Assembly: GCA_963714205.1 (NCBI GenBank)
Contig: CAVQNQ010000004.1
Coordinates: 124,001 to 188,000 of the forward strand
Source: CAVQNQ01 sp963714205
GTDB taxonomy: Bacteria > Acidobacteriota > Terriglobia > Bryobacterales > Bryobacteraceae
Direction of reading: 5' to 3'
Length of the DNA: 64,000 nucleotides
Of the stretch, positions 29,091-37,980 are shown one piece after another. The notes under the pieces were generated by a model. It made no database searches and was not told where the DNA came from. It saw only the letters and a list, made by a program, of their open reading frames with translations. Both the position numbers and the translations under genes were made by a program. The first letter of the stretch is position 1, and every line of letters starts with the position of its first letter.

Positions 29091-29353
29091 GCTCTTAGCG
29101 ACCCAACGTGGACGGTCAACGGCACCAGTTCGACGAGGTCGGCATCGGCAGCTGCATCCGGGTTCGGGGTTGGCAAAGGCCGGCCTTCCTCCAGAAGGCT
29201 TTGCGCCAGATCCTCCATCGCGCTCGCGATCATCAACCGGGCATCGGCTAAATCGAAGCCCTGGGTGACCGCCCCAGGGAAATCGAGGGCTTCCGCAACC
29301 ACCATTTCTCCACCCGAGCGCGGGAGGTAAAACGCAATGTGGTAGCGAAGCAT
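29087..29353 (-). CDS. hicB: HicB-type antitoxin
   Basis: An 88-residue partner of the HicA toxin. MLRYHIAFYLPRSGGEMVVA and EALDFPGAVTQGFDLADARL are the partial RNase-H-like fold of HicB antitoxins, followed by IASAMEDLAQSLLEEGRPLP. The C-terminus (ADADLVELVPLTVHVGSLRA) lacks an obvious HTH, so DNA binding would need another part. The start at 29353 (MLRYH) is chosen by family length; an ATG six codons earlier is possible. hicA overlaps its stop. Confidence 0.85.
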   Translation of the reverse strand: MLRYHIAFYLPRSGGEMVVAEALDFPGAVTQGFDLADARLMIASAMEDLAQSLLEEGRPLPTPNPDAAADADLVELVPLTVHVGSLRA

Positions 29354-29441
29354 AGGCCCATCATACTGCATGAAGATTGCCGTTTGCTGCCCGTGCCCCC
29401 AAATGAACCGCACGCCGTGAGCCGCCGCCCCGCCTACGCTC

Positions 29442-30560
29442 TTACTTCGCCCCCTCGCCCCCCGAACCCTTGCCCGCTCCCCCGAAGCAGTATACCCGCC
29501 CGTCCTGCGAGCCGATCGCTATTCTCCCGGCGGCTATCGCCGGAGAAGCCGAAAGCGGAGCGCCGGCTTCGAAATCCCATAGCTTCTTTCCGGTGGCCAG
29601 ATCAAGCACGTAGAAATGGCCATCGTTGGAACCTGTGTACACCCGGCCGTCCGCGATGGCCGGAGACGAATCGACGCGGGCCTTGGTGGCGAACGTCCAA
29701 ATGGCCTTACCCGTTCTGGCGTTCAAGCAATGGATGAGCTTGTCCCGGCCGCCCACGACGATGCGGTCGCCGGCCGCGGCCGCCGAGGAATAGAACGGAA
29801 ACCCGGCCTCCGGCCTCCGGTACCGCCAGAGAATGCGTTTCTGGCGCACGCTGGCGCCCACCACTTCATTATTGAAATTGCCGAACCAGGCCCACTGCCC
29901 CAACATCGCCGGAGAAGCCGCCACCGGGCCGCCCGCGGGAATCTCGACCACTTCCCGGCCGTCCGTCAGGCGGATGCCGTGAAAGACTTCGTCGCAGCCG
30001 GAGACATAGGCGACGCCGTCGGAGATCGCCGGCGTCCCATGCACATAGTTGCTGGTGGTGAATTTCCAGACGAGCTTGCCATCCCGTCGGGAGAGGCAGT
30101 AGAGGTTGCCGTCGTAGGAACCGATCAAAAGCCGGTCGCCCGCGATCGCCGGCGACGACCGGATTTCGGCTTCGGTCTTGAATGTCCACAGACCCTTCCC
30201 ATCGGCCGCCTTCACGGCGTGCAGGATGCCCGCGAGATCGCCCACATAGACGATGCCCTCCGCGACCGCCGGAGAGGATTCGCCGATGGAATCGGTGGCT
30301 CGGTACTTCCAGCGCAGCTTCCCGGTTGCGAGGTCGATCGCCAGCAGATCCTTCGACTGCGACCCCACATAGACCGTTTCGCCCGAAATCGCGGCCGAGG
30401 ATTCGATCGATTCGCCGGCGTCATAGGTCCACAGCAGCTTTAAATTGGCCGGAACGGAGCCGGTGGCGACGCCTGTCAATTGCGGGTTCCCGCGGAACTG
30501 CGGCCACTCGTCCGCGGCACTTAGTAATCCCGCAACCGCGAGTAACAGCGGCAGTCGCAT
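29442..30560 (-). CDS. Secreted PQQ-like beta-propeller protein (third gene of a propeller operon)
   Basis: A 372-residue protein starting MRLPLLLAVAGLLSAADEWP, a signal peptide followed by the mature start DEWPQFRGNPQLTGVA. Blades are very regular, with seven or eight repeats of SSPAIA-x-G-x-VYVGS...D-x-ATGK-x-x-W (for instance GKLRWKYRATD, GKGLWTFKTEA, GKLVWKFTTSN, GKAIWTFATKA, GKKLWDFEAGA). There is no dehydrogenase active site, so a binding role is expected. The start at 30560 leaves 7 bases to the upstream gene stop at 30568, pointing to one transcript with the two genes upstream. Confidence 0.88.
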   Translation of the reverse strand: MRLPLLLAVAGLLSAADEWPQFRGNPQLTGVATGSVPANLKLLWTYDAGESIESSAAISGETVYVGSQSKDLLAIDLATGKLRWKYRATDSIGESSPAVAEGIVYVGDLAGILHAVKAADGKGLWTFKTEAEIRSSPAIAGDRLLIGSYDGNLYCLSRRDGKLVWKFTTSNYVHGTPAISDGVAYVSGCDEVFHGIRLTDGREVVEIPAGGPVAASPAMLGQWAWFGNFNNEVVGASVRQKRILWRYRRPEAGFPFYSSAAAAGDRIVVGGRDKLIHCLNARTGKAIWTFATKARVDSSPAIADGRVYTGSNDGHFYVLDLATGKKLWDFEAGAPLSASPAIAAGRIAIGSQDGRVYCFGGAGKGSGGEGAK

Positions 30561-30567
30561 GGCTGAC

Positions 30568-31935
30568 CTACGGCTTCTGGGCAATCGCGAAGAGCTGACT
30601 CCGGTTGGTCACAAACAAACTTCCGTGGGCTGGAACCGGCGTGGAGTAGACATTGCTTCCCATGCCGTTCGTCGAGATCAGCTTTTCCTGCTTGCCCGCT
30701 TCCATCACCAGCACGTCGCCGTCTTCGTCTCCCAGGTACACTTTCCCATCGATCACCATCGGCGAGCCCCACACGGCGGAGAGCGTGTCGTGAACCCAGT
30801 ACGGCCGGCCGGTGTTCACGTCCAGGCAGTGTAGATAGCCGGTGAGATCGGCATAGAACAGCAGCCCGTTCCAGATGGCGCCGGTCGAAATCGAGCGTTT
30901 GATTTTGTCGTAATGCCAGAGCCGGCCGGTTTCGGTGATGTTTCCCCGCTTGGTCGCGTCGATGGCATAGAGATGGCCGGGGCCTTGGCCGCTCTCGGGG
31001 TCCTGGCCGTTGGCGATGAAAACCTTGTTCTGCCAGATCACCGGCGTAGAGATTACCTCGCTGCGCGTCTTCGGCCAGGCCGAATCCTTGGGGTTGGTGT
31101 CGAACTCCCACAGCTTCTTGCCGGTGAGCGCCTCATACCCGCGCACCCAGCCATCGCCTTCGCCGATCACGACCTGCACCACGCCGCCGATGACGCCCAC
31201 CGCGGGAGAGGACCACTGCCCGTCCAGAATTCGATCGCCGGCGTCATTCGCCTGCCAGGCCAGCTTGCCGGTCTTCTCATCGACCGCGATCAGGGAGGGC
31301 GCCTTCGGTGCGGGCACACGTTCGCCATTCTCGTCCCGGCCGTTAGAGGTGCCGGCGAAAACCAGGCCGCCGTAGGACGCCGGCGAGGAGGCGGTCTTAT
31401 AGCGCACCCATACGCCGAGCGCTTTGATCATGTCGAACTTCCAGATCTCCCTGGCGTTCCCTTTGCCGTCGCCGTGGGCATCCAGGCACGCCAGCTCGCA
31501 GCGGTTGGTCACGTAGTAGACGCGGTCGCCTTCCACCAGCGGCGCGGAGCAGATCCCGGTTTCGGGCCAGTCCTTGTTCGAATCCGCGAGCTTCTCGCTG
31601 GTGTGCTGCCACAGAAACCGTCCGTCCGATTCCCGGAAGCACATCAGCACGCCCCGGTCGCCGCCTTCGTGGGGGTTGAGCGCTAGCGCGTTGTTGGTGC
31701 CGACGTACACCTGTCCGCCCGCCACCACCGGATTGCCATAGGTCTGCGATCCGAGCTTCGCCACCCACTTCACGTTCTTCTTGTTCTCGATGTTCCAGGA
31801 AGTGGGGATGCCCTTCATGCCTGAGACCATGTTGCGGTCCGGCGTGCCGCCCCACATGGGCCAATCGCCGCCGGTGTCGGATGCCAGGAGCAGGCAGCCG
31901 GAAACCGCGAGAAACAAAAGAAGTGCGCGTTGCAT
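30568..31935 (-). CDS. Secreted PQQ-like beta-propeller protein (second gene of the operon)
   Basis: A 455-residue protein with signal peptide MQRALLLFLAVSGCLLLAS and mature start DTGGDWPMWGGTPDRNMVSG, related to but distinct from its neighbours. The blades hold inserts and a longer path: VKWVAKLGSQTYGNPVVAGG, CYSAPLVEGDRVYYVTNRCE-like segment with paired cysteines (GICSAPL ... NRCELACLD), and GHLYAIDATKRGNITETGRL near residue 330. The cysteines may form disulfides in the periplasm. It is 6 bases from the first gene of the operon. The partner is not known. Confidence 0.88.
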   Translation of the reverse strand: MQRALLLFLAVSGCLLLASDTGGDWPMWGGTPDRNMVSGMKGIPTSWNIENKKNVKWVAKLGSQTYGNPVVAGGQVYVGTNNALALNPHEGGDRGVLMCFRESDGRFLWQHTSEKLADSNKDWPETGICSAPLVEGDRVYYVTNRCELACLDAHGDGKGNAREIWKFDMIKALGVWVRYKTASSPASYGGLVFAGTSNGRDENGERVPAPKAPSLIAVDEKTGKLAWQANDAGDRILDGQWSSPAVGVIGGVVQVVIGEGDGWVRGYEALTGKKLWEFDTNPKDSAWPKTRSEVISTPVIWQNKVFIANGQDPESGQGPGHLYAIDATKRGNITETGRLWHYDKIKRSISTGAIWNGLLFYADLTGYLHCLDVNTGRPYWVHDTLSAVWGSPMVIDGKVYLGDEDGDVLVMEAGKQEKLISTNGMGSNVYSTPVPAHGSLFVTNRSQLFAIAQKP

Positions 31936-31941
31936 GATCGG

Positions 31942-33141
31942 CTACTTCTTGATGTTGTAGCAATAGAGATTGCTCTGGTCCCGCAGGTAGAGTTGGCCGT
32001 TGGCGATCGTCGGCGAGGTCCATGCTTCGATGCCGCCGCGGGAAATCTCGAACCGCGATATTTCCTTGTAGGCGGCGGGTGTGGCGTCGATCAGCCCGAC
32101 CACGCCCTCCTCGCCCATGCAATAGAGGTGCTGTTCGGCATAGATGCAATTGCCCTTGCCGACGCTGCGATTGCGCCACGCCACCTTCCCCGTCTGGAAC
32201 TCCATGGCGGTGAGGATCTCGCTCGAAAAACCGTAAAGGTAATCCCCCACGAGCACCGACGTGGTGTAGTGGTTGCGCATGTCCCGGTTGAAATAGACCT
32301 CGGCGGTCTTGCCGTCCGGGGTGGGCCTGAGCAGCACGCAACCGGTGCCGTAATCGCTGGAATAAAAGACGTATCCATCGTGCGCGATGGGTGTGGCGAT
32401 GTTGGCGGTTGGGTTCGCGACGCGGGTGTACCGCCACAGCAGCGCACCATCCTTGGCATCGAGGCCGATGGCAGCCTCCGCGGTGAGCAGGGCCAGCGCG
32501 TGCGTGCCGCCGATATCGAACGCAATCGCCGAGGAATAGCCGGCCTTGTCGTTCTGCGACTTCCACAGGAGAGCGCCCGTGTCCTTATTCAGCGCCACCA
32601 CGGCCGCTCCGGGTCCGCCGGGCAAGACGATGAGCCGGCTGCCATCCACGAGCGGTGATTCGGTATACCCCGACTTGGTTCCCCGGCCGCCGAAGCGCTC
32701 GACCAGGTTCAGCTCCCAGAGTTGTTTGCCGGTCGCGGTTTCGAGGCACACCAGCGTGCCGTCGGCGGATAGCGCATACAACCGCGTGCCCTCCACCGTA
32801 GGCGTTCCCCGCGGACCATTCCCGTGCTGGTCTTTGAAGAGCTTACCGACCGGCGTCTTCCAAAGCGGCTTGCCGTTATGAACGTCGTAGGCCATGACGA
32901 GCTGCTGACCGCCCTGCTGGCCCTGAATGTAAAGACGATCGCCCACGATGGCGGGCCCGGAAAAACCCTCCCCCAGATCCTGATCTTTCCAGAGAAGTTG
33001 CGGTCCGCCCTGGGGCCACGAGTCCAGCAGGCCGGTTTCCGCGGATTTTCCATCGCGGCCGGGCCCGCGCCACTGCGGCCAATCAGCCGCCGGCGCGATG
33101 ATGGCGAAGGTGAAGAGAATCAGACCGAGACATCTGGACAT
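31942..33141 (-). CDS. Secreted PQQ-like beta-propeller protein (first gene of the operon)
   Basis: A 399-residue protein with signal peptide MSRCLGLILFTFAIIAPAAD and mature start DWPQWRGPGRDGKSAETGLL, nearly the same opening as the propeller at 17.7-19.0 kb (shared ETGLL and following WPxxGPxLxW). Blades include GKPLWKTPVGKLFKDQHGNG, GKQLWELNLVERFGGRGTKS and GALLWKSQNDKAG. This is the longest-conserved paralogue pair in the window and suggests duplication. First gene of a three-gene run ending at 29442. Role is unknown beyond an extracytoplasmic propeller. Confidence 0.88.
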   Translation of the reverse strand: MSRCLGLILFTFAIIAPAADWPQWRGPGRDGKSAETGLLDSWPQGGPQLLWKDQDLGEGFSGPAIVGDRLYIQGQQGGQQLVMAYDVHNGKPLWKTPVGKLFKDQHGNGPRGTPTVEGTRLYALSADGTLVCLETATGKQLWELNLVERFGGRGTKSGYTESPLVDGSRLIVLPGGPGAAVVALNKDTGALLWKSQNDKAGYSSAIAFDIGGTHALALLTAEAAIGLDAKDGALLWRYTRVANPTANIATPIAHDGYVFYSSDYGTGCVLLRPTPDGKTAEVYFNRDMRNHYTTSVLVGDYLYGFSSEILTAMEFQTGKVAWRNRSVGKGNCIYAEQHLYCMGEEGVVGLIDATPAAYKEISRFEISRGGIEAWTSPTIANGQLYLRDQSNLYCYNIKK

Positions 33142-33204
33142 GTCGAAAGCTTAGCGGATTGGCGGTAGGGTGCGCAATGCAGGAGGCAGAGTAGCCGCCG
33201 GGAT

Positions 33205-33345
33205 CTACAGCAGTTGCTTGAGATCGTCGATGCTCAACTGACACTTTCGAAGGACCTTGTGGAGCAAGCCGGGGAGCCTGCGTCAGGTTTCTCGTGGTGC
33301 TTACGATGGTGCGGTGTCTTGGCCGACAACGGGCGCCCCGCTCGT
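33205..33345 (-). pseudogene. Remnant of a HicA/YcfA-type toxin gene
   Basis: On the minus strand the end reads PGLLHKVLRKCQLSIDDLKQ followed by LL and a stop at 33205, a typical HicA C-terminus. Upstream, RTIVSTTRNLTQAP in a shifted frame resembles the preceding strand, but no full open frame or start exists. The remnant lies in the 410-base gap between the propeller operon and the chalcone-isomerase-like gene; the rest of the gap (33346-33551) shows nothing I can name. Confidence 0.45.
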
Positions 33346-33551
33346 GGCACGTATTTAGCCAACCCCGGTAAAATTAAGCAAGGTGGTTTGCCTGTACGCA
33401 TGGCTCAGTCGGTCGGTGACGCCTACCTTGAAGATGCGGCAAGTTCTGCTGAGCGTGGGCGACTCCGCCCCCGCCCGCTAATTCGAGAGGGGGATGCCGA
33501 CGGGCATGGGCGCCCGCAATCGGTCCACATTTTCCGCTGAGCATTACCAAG

Positions 33552-34139
33552 ATGAAAGTACGGAGTCTCTTTTGGATGGCGGTTTTCTGTTGCGCGGTGG
33601 CGCTGAGCGCAGCCGCGGTTCCTGAACGAGCGGTGTCGGGCGTGAGAATGCCGGAGGTGGTCAGGGTCGCCGGCAGGGATCTTCGCCTGAACGGCATGGG
33701 CATGCGCAAGATGCACATTTTCTTCGAAGTGTACGTCGTAGGGCTCTACCTCGAAAAGCCGACGAACGACGCGCGGGCAGCGATTACGACCGATGAGGCC
33801 AAGCGCATTGTCCTTGTGGTGCTGCGCGACGTCAGCCGCGAGCAGTTTGTCCAAGCGGTAGAGAAAGGAATCATGCGCAACTCCGGCCCGGCGATGCCAA
33901 CCCTGCGCGCACGGCTCGATCGCCTGGAAAAAGCGCTGCCCGCCCTCCAGAAAGGGAATGTCCTCGAGTTCACCTACTTGCCGGGCGCCGGCACCCTGGT
34001 GCGCGGCCAGGGCCGGGAGATGACGATTCCGGGCAAGGACTTTGCGGACGCGCTATTTTCGGTATGGCTGGGTCCGAAGCCCATAAGTGAGGCTCTCAAG
34101 CGTCAGTTGTTGTCAGGTCCTCCTTCGGCGGCGGGATAA
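33552..34139 (+). CDS. Secreted chalcone-isomerase-like protein
   Basis: A 195-residue protein with signal peptide SLFWMAVFCCAVALSAAAVP. The core GMGMRKMHIFFEVYVVGLYL, DEAKRIVLVVLRDVSREQF and GNVLEFTYLPGAGTLVRGQG match the bacterial chalcone-isomerase-like (CHI-fold) family, followed by FADALFSVWLGPKPISEALK at the end. Bacterial members do not make flavonoids; they are thought to bind fatty acids or other lipids. The fold call is good and the function unproven. It is 149 bases upstream of the redox operon and on the same strand. Confidence 0.85.
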   Translation: MKVRSLFWMAVFCCAVALSAAAVPERAVSGVRMPEVVRVAGRDLRLNGMGMRKMHIFFEVYVVGLYLEKPTNDARAAITTDEAKRIVLVVLRDVSREQFVQAVEKGIMRNSGPAMPTLRARLDRLEKALPALQKGNVLEFTYLPGAGTLVRGQGREMTIPGKDFADALFSVWLGPKPISEALKRQLLSGPPSAAG

Positions 34140-34287
34140 GAGAAGCGGCTCCATCCTGACATCGAGTCTTGCGCGGCCTCGAGCTCCGAAAGCTAAGAAC
34201 CGCGCGCCGACCTCAAGCCACGCCCGCCCCACTGTTGTTCTTTTCTACAAAAAAGGCCCGAAAGCCTGTAAAATGTAAGATCGAGCT

Positions 34288-35548
34288 ATGTACACGCGGC
34301 GTGGCTGGATCATCGGTTTCGGCTCATTGGGGGTTTCCGCTCTCCTACCTGCGGCGGCGCCGGAGACAGGCTGGCCGCAATTCCGCGGGCCGGACCGCAA
34401 CAATATCTCCAAGGAAACAGGGCTGTTGCGCAAATGGCCGGCCAACGGGCCGAAACGTCTCTGGTCGGTCCCGGTGGAGCAAGGGTATGCCGGCGCGGCC
34501 ATCGTCGGGGGCCGCGTCTACCACCACGATTACGACGTGAAGAAGTCCGAGTGGATCGTGAACTGCCGCTCGCTGGCCGATGGCAAGCCGATCTGGCAGT
34601 TCCGGGAAGCCCGCGAGATCCGTCCCGAACCACGCCATTACGCGCACGGTTCCGGCGGTGGACGGCCGGTTCGTGATTTCGCTCGATCCGAAAGCCGTGC
34701 TGCATTGCCTGGATGCCAAGACGGGCAAACAGGTCTGGCGCAAGAGCCTGGTCACGGAATACAAGGCCACCATCCCATCGTGGTACAACGGCCAGAACCC
34801 GCTCCAGGAAGAGGACCGGGTGATCATCGCCACCGGCGGCGCGGCCATTATGGTCGCGCTCGATAAGGCCACCGGCAAGGAGATCTGGCGCACGCCGAAT
34901 CCCGGGCAGCTCATGATGTCGCACGCTTCCGTGATGCCGGCCGTTCTGGGGGGAGTCAGGCAGTATCTCTACGGGACGCTCGCCGGGCCGCTGGGCGTGG
35001 CCGCCAAGGACGGCAAGCTGCTGTGGGCGTTCCCCCGCAAGTTCAACGTGGCCGTGGCGCCGTCGCCCATCGCCGTCAATGAGGAATCGGTCTTCATGAC
35101 CGCCAGCTACGACGCCGGGAGCGTCATGGTCCGGGTGCGGCGCACGGGAGACGCATTCAAGGCGGAGAGCGTGTTCGACATGAAGAACAACGAGTGGAAC
35201 TCCGAGGTGCACACGCCCATCGTGTACAAGGGCCACATGTTCGCCGTCGGGAAGAAGAAGCGCGGCCTGTTCACTTGCCTGAGCTTCGACGGCAAGGAGG
35301 TCTGGACCAGCGAGGGGAAAGCCTCGTTCGGCCTGGGCAGCTTCCTGCTGGCCGACGGCATGTTCTTCGTGCTCGATGGCGACACGGGCAAGCTGCGTTT
35401 GATCGAGGCGAGCACGACGGGGTACAACGAACTCGCCAGCGCTCCGGTTCTGGCGGGAGAGGAAGTCTGGGGGCCGATGGCATTGTCGGACGGCAAGCTC
35501 GTGCTGCGAGATTTGACCAAGATGATATGCCTCGACGTTAGAGGGTAA
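34288..35548 (+). CDS. Secreted PQQ-like beta-propeller protein, first gene of the redox operon (one frameshift)
   Basis: The N-terminal part has a Tat/Sec-like start (MYTRRGWIIGFGSLGVSALL) and mature TGWPQFRGPDRNNISKETGL, as in the other propellers. The frame changes near 34632 (REIRPEPRH versus REIRPNHAITRTVPAVDGRF), and the blades continue: LHCLDAKTGKQVWRKSLVTE, ALDKATGKEIWRTPNPGQL, LGVAAKDGKLLWAFPRKFNV, ending in MICLDVRG at 35548. Restored length is about 419 residues. The next gene starts 4 bases after its stop, so it belongs to the same operon as the Fe-S proteins and is a candidate extracytoplasmic partner of that complex. Confidence 0.8.
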
Positions 35549-35552
35549 GGCC

Positions 35553-36354
35553 ATGCAATACCGGCACGTTCAGGTCATAGACGGCAAGGGCGGGCTTGCG
35601 CGGCATCGCGGTGGACGGGCACGGGCAGCTCTATGCCGCCGGCGATTCCGAAATCAAGGTCTTCGATGCCGCGGGCCGCTTGCGGCGGCGATGGTCCGAC
35701 TTCCAGGCCGGCGCAGTCCGTTGCGGTGGCAAGCGACGGCGCGGTATACGCCGGCCAACTCGGCCAGATCGAGATTTTCGACGGCGCGGGAAAGCTGCTC
35801 AACACCTGGCGGGACGAGAAACTGCTCGGCCGCGTGACGGCCATCGGCTTCACCGGAGGACAGCGTGCTGGCCGGGGATGCGGCGGACCGCGCCATCCGG
35901 CGCTTCGACCGCGGCGGCAAGTTCCTCAACAACATCGGCAAGGACAACGCCGGTAAACGGCCTCCTGATCCCCAACGGCGTGGTGGATTTCGGCGTGGAT
36001 GCGCAGGGCATCATCTACGCGGCCAACCCCGGGAAGCATCGCGTCGAGCGGTATACGCCCGGCGGCGAGTTGCTGGGGCATATCGGGCGGTTCGACGGGA
36101 TCGATCCGGCGGGGTTCACCGGCTGCTGCAATCCGACCAACGTGGCCATCCGCGACGCCATCTACACCACGGAAAAGGCCGGCCCGCGAGTCAAGGCCTA
36201 CGATTTCAGCGGGAAACTGCAGGCGGTGATCGCCACGGATCTATTCGACGCCAACTGCAAGAACATGGACATTGCGGTGGATTCGCGGGGCCGCGTCTAC
36301 GTCGTCGATACGGTGAAACTGGCGATCCTGGTTTTCGAACCGGTGAAGGTATGA
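35553..36354 (+). CDS. NHL-repeat-type beta-propeller protein, several frameshifts
   Basis: Conserved blade fragments lie in different frames: GIAVDGHGQLYAAGDSEIKV (35605), QSVAVASDGAVYAGQLGQIE (35714), SVLAGDAADRAIRRFDRGGK (35863), and then a clean stretch GVVDFGVDAQGIIYAANPGK, GGELLGHIGRFDGIDPAGFT and NMDIAVDSRGRVYVVDTVKL to the stop at 36354. NHL propellers bind proteins or ligands; this one has no visible signal peptide because the start at 35553 (MQYRHVQVIDGK) is uncertain. Its stop overlaps the start of the Tat ferredoxin gene (ATGA at 36351). At least three single-base shifts are needed. Confidence 0.72.
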
Positions 36355-36968
36355 GCGAAGACCTCACAAGACGCGACCTGCTCGGCACAGTAGCCCGTGG
36401 GACCGTTCTGGCGGTGCTGGGCGGCGGCGCGGGCTTCCTGGTGAAGAAGGCCAACGGGCAGATCGTGTGGCAGGTGGATGCGGCGCGGTGCATCAACAGC
36501 CGGCTGGGCGAGGCCGGCGTGGAGGCGTGCAATCTCTGCACCACCGAGTGCGTGGTGGCGCTGTCGGCGGTGCGCGCGGTCAACGAGTATTCCAAGTGCG
36601 GCCGCTGCAACATCTGTCCGGCGTACTTCAACATCACCAGCGCGGTGAACGAGCAGGGGCAGCCCAGCGAGAAGCTGTGCCCGCGCGACGCCATCGCCCG
36701 CAAGCCCATCGGCAAGGTGGATCCCGAAGACCCGGCCAACAACTTCTACGAGTACATCATCGACGAGGAGAAGTGCGACGGCTGCGGCAAGTGCGTCATG
36801 AAATGCAAGGAGCCGCTGGGTTTGGGGTCGATCACTCTGCGCATCCGCTACGACCGGTGCGTGAATTGCAACTACTGCGCGATCTCCATGGCGTGTCCGC
36901 AGAACGCTCTGATGCAACTGCCGATCGATCAGGCCCTTCAGCCGGCCGAGGTCAAGCGGCCGGGATAG
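36351..36968 (+). CDS. Tat-exported polyferredoxin, NapG/MauM-like
   Basis: A 205-residue protein with a twin-arginine signal TRRDLLGTVARGTVLAVLGG, so it is folded with cofactors before export to the periplasm. Cysteine groups suit about four [4Fe-4S] clusters: CNLCTTEC near 61, CGRCNICP near 84, CDGCGKCVMKC near 140 and CVNCNYCAISMACP near 165 (with CPRDA near 110). The NapG family is the periplasmic partner of NapH in quinol dehydrogenase modules. The following gene encodes a NapH-like protein one base away, which supports that role. It starts in the stop codon of the preceding propeller gene. Confidence 0.85.
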   Translation: MSEDLTRRDLLGTVARGTVLAVLGGGAGFLVKKANGQIVWQVDAARCINSRLGEAGVEACNLCTTECVVALSAVRAVNEYSKCGRCNICPAYFNITSAVNEQGQPSEKLCPRDAIARKPIGKVDPEDPANNFYEYIIDEEKCDGCGKCVMKCKEPLGLGSITLRIRYDRCVNCNYCAISMACPQNALMQLPIDQALQPAEVKRPG

Positions 36969-36969
36969 C

Positions 36970-37980
36970 ATGAACGGGGCTCCACAGATCGGCGGCCGGG
37001 CATGGCCGTTGGCGGCGATTCTGGTGCCGCTCATCCTCGCGCTGGGCGCGGTGCGGAGCGCGCCGGCCCAAGCCATTCCGTATCAGCGCCCCGTTGAAAC
37101 GGCTCCCCAGCCGGATGCCATCGGCGGCGGCTACAAGGTGCCTCCGGTTCAGAAGCCGCTGCCGCGAGACTACTGGCTGCAGGTTCTGGATGTCGTGGCG
37201 CTGGCCGCGGCCATGGGGGTCTCGGTCTGGCTGGTTCTCAGGCGGCGCAACCGGAAATGGCTGATGGCGCTGACCATCGGCTCCCTGGCGTATTTCGGCT
37301 TCTATCGCCAGGGCTGCATCTGCCCCATCGGCTCGCTGCAGAATGTCGTGGTGGGACTCACGGATCCCCGCTATTCCATCCCCATCGTGGTGACGGCCAC
37401 CTTCTTCCTGCCGCTGGTAATCGCCCTGTTTTTCGGCCGTGCCTTTTGTGGAGGCGTTTGCGCGCTGGGCGCCATTCAGGAACTGGTGGTGCTGAAACCG
37501 GTCCAGGTGCCGCGCCGGCTCGACCGGGCGCTGGGGCTGTTGAAGTACGTCTATCTGGGCCTCGCGGTCCTGTTCGCCGTCAAGCCGGCGCTGGCCCGCG
37601 ATTTCCTGATCTGCCGGTTCGACCCGTTTGTGGGTTTCTTCCGGCGAACCGGCGCCCCGCATATGCTCATGATTGGCGGGGCTTTTCTCGTGGCGGGCAT
37701 GTTCGTCGGACGGCCCTATTGCCGCTATCTCTGCCCCTACGGCGGACTGCTGACCTGGTGCGCGCGGCTGGCCCGCCGCGGCGTGACGATTACACCGGAT
37801 AAGGAGCTGGATTGCGGTCTCTGCGCCGAAGCCTGCCCCTACGGAGCAATCGAGGAGATGCGCGCCGTCCGCCGGAAATGCCTGTACTGCGCCCGGTGCT
37901 ACTCCGCGTGCCCCCGCGACGGCGAACGGGCGCATGCCAAAACCGAATTGATTCGGTTGTCCGGGGCCGCGCCATCATGA
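36970..37980 (+). CDS. Membrane polyferredoxin, NapH-like quinol-dehydrogenase subunit
   Basis: A 336-residue inner-membrane protein with about five hydrophobic segments (near residues 10-30, 75-95, 97-117, 135-155, 190-208, 230-250). Between them lie FYRQGCICPIGSLQNVVV and FFGRAFCGGVCALGAIQEL, the CxxxCP-type motifs of NapH/NosR proteins that sit at the membrane face. The C-terminus has two [4Fe-4S] motifs, CGLCAEACPYGAIEEM and CLYCARCYSACPRDG, on the cytoplasmic side by the positive-inside rule. NapH proteins take electrons from quinol. Here it sits between a periplasmic ferredoxin and cytoplasmic NADH-handling subunits. Its TGA overlaps the next ATG. Confidence 0.87.
   Translation: MNGAPQIGGRAWPLAAILVPLILALGAVRSAPAQAIPYQRPVETAPQPDAIGGGYKVPPVQKPLPRDYWLQVLDVVALAAAMGVSVWLVLRRRNRKWLMALTIGSLAYFGFYRQGCICPIGSLQNVVVGLTDPRYSIPIVVTATFFLPLVIALFFGRAFCGGVCALGAIQELVVLKPVQVPRRLDRALGLLKYVYLGLAVLFAVKPALARDFLICRFDPFVGFFRRTGAPHMLMIGGAFLVAGMFVGRPYCRYLCPYGGLLTWCARLARRGVTITPDKELDCGLCAEACPYGAIEEMRAVRRKCLYCARCYSACPRDGERAHAKTELIRLSGAAPS

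Noticed and set aside
33214..33540. A plus-strand 108-codon frame before the chalcone-isomerase-like gene
   Set aside because: No family match; the minus strand in this place shows a HicA remnant instead.
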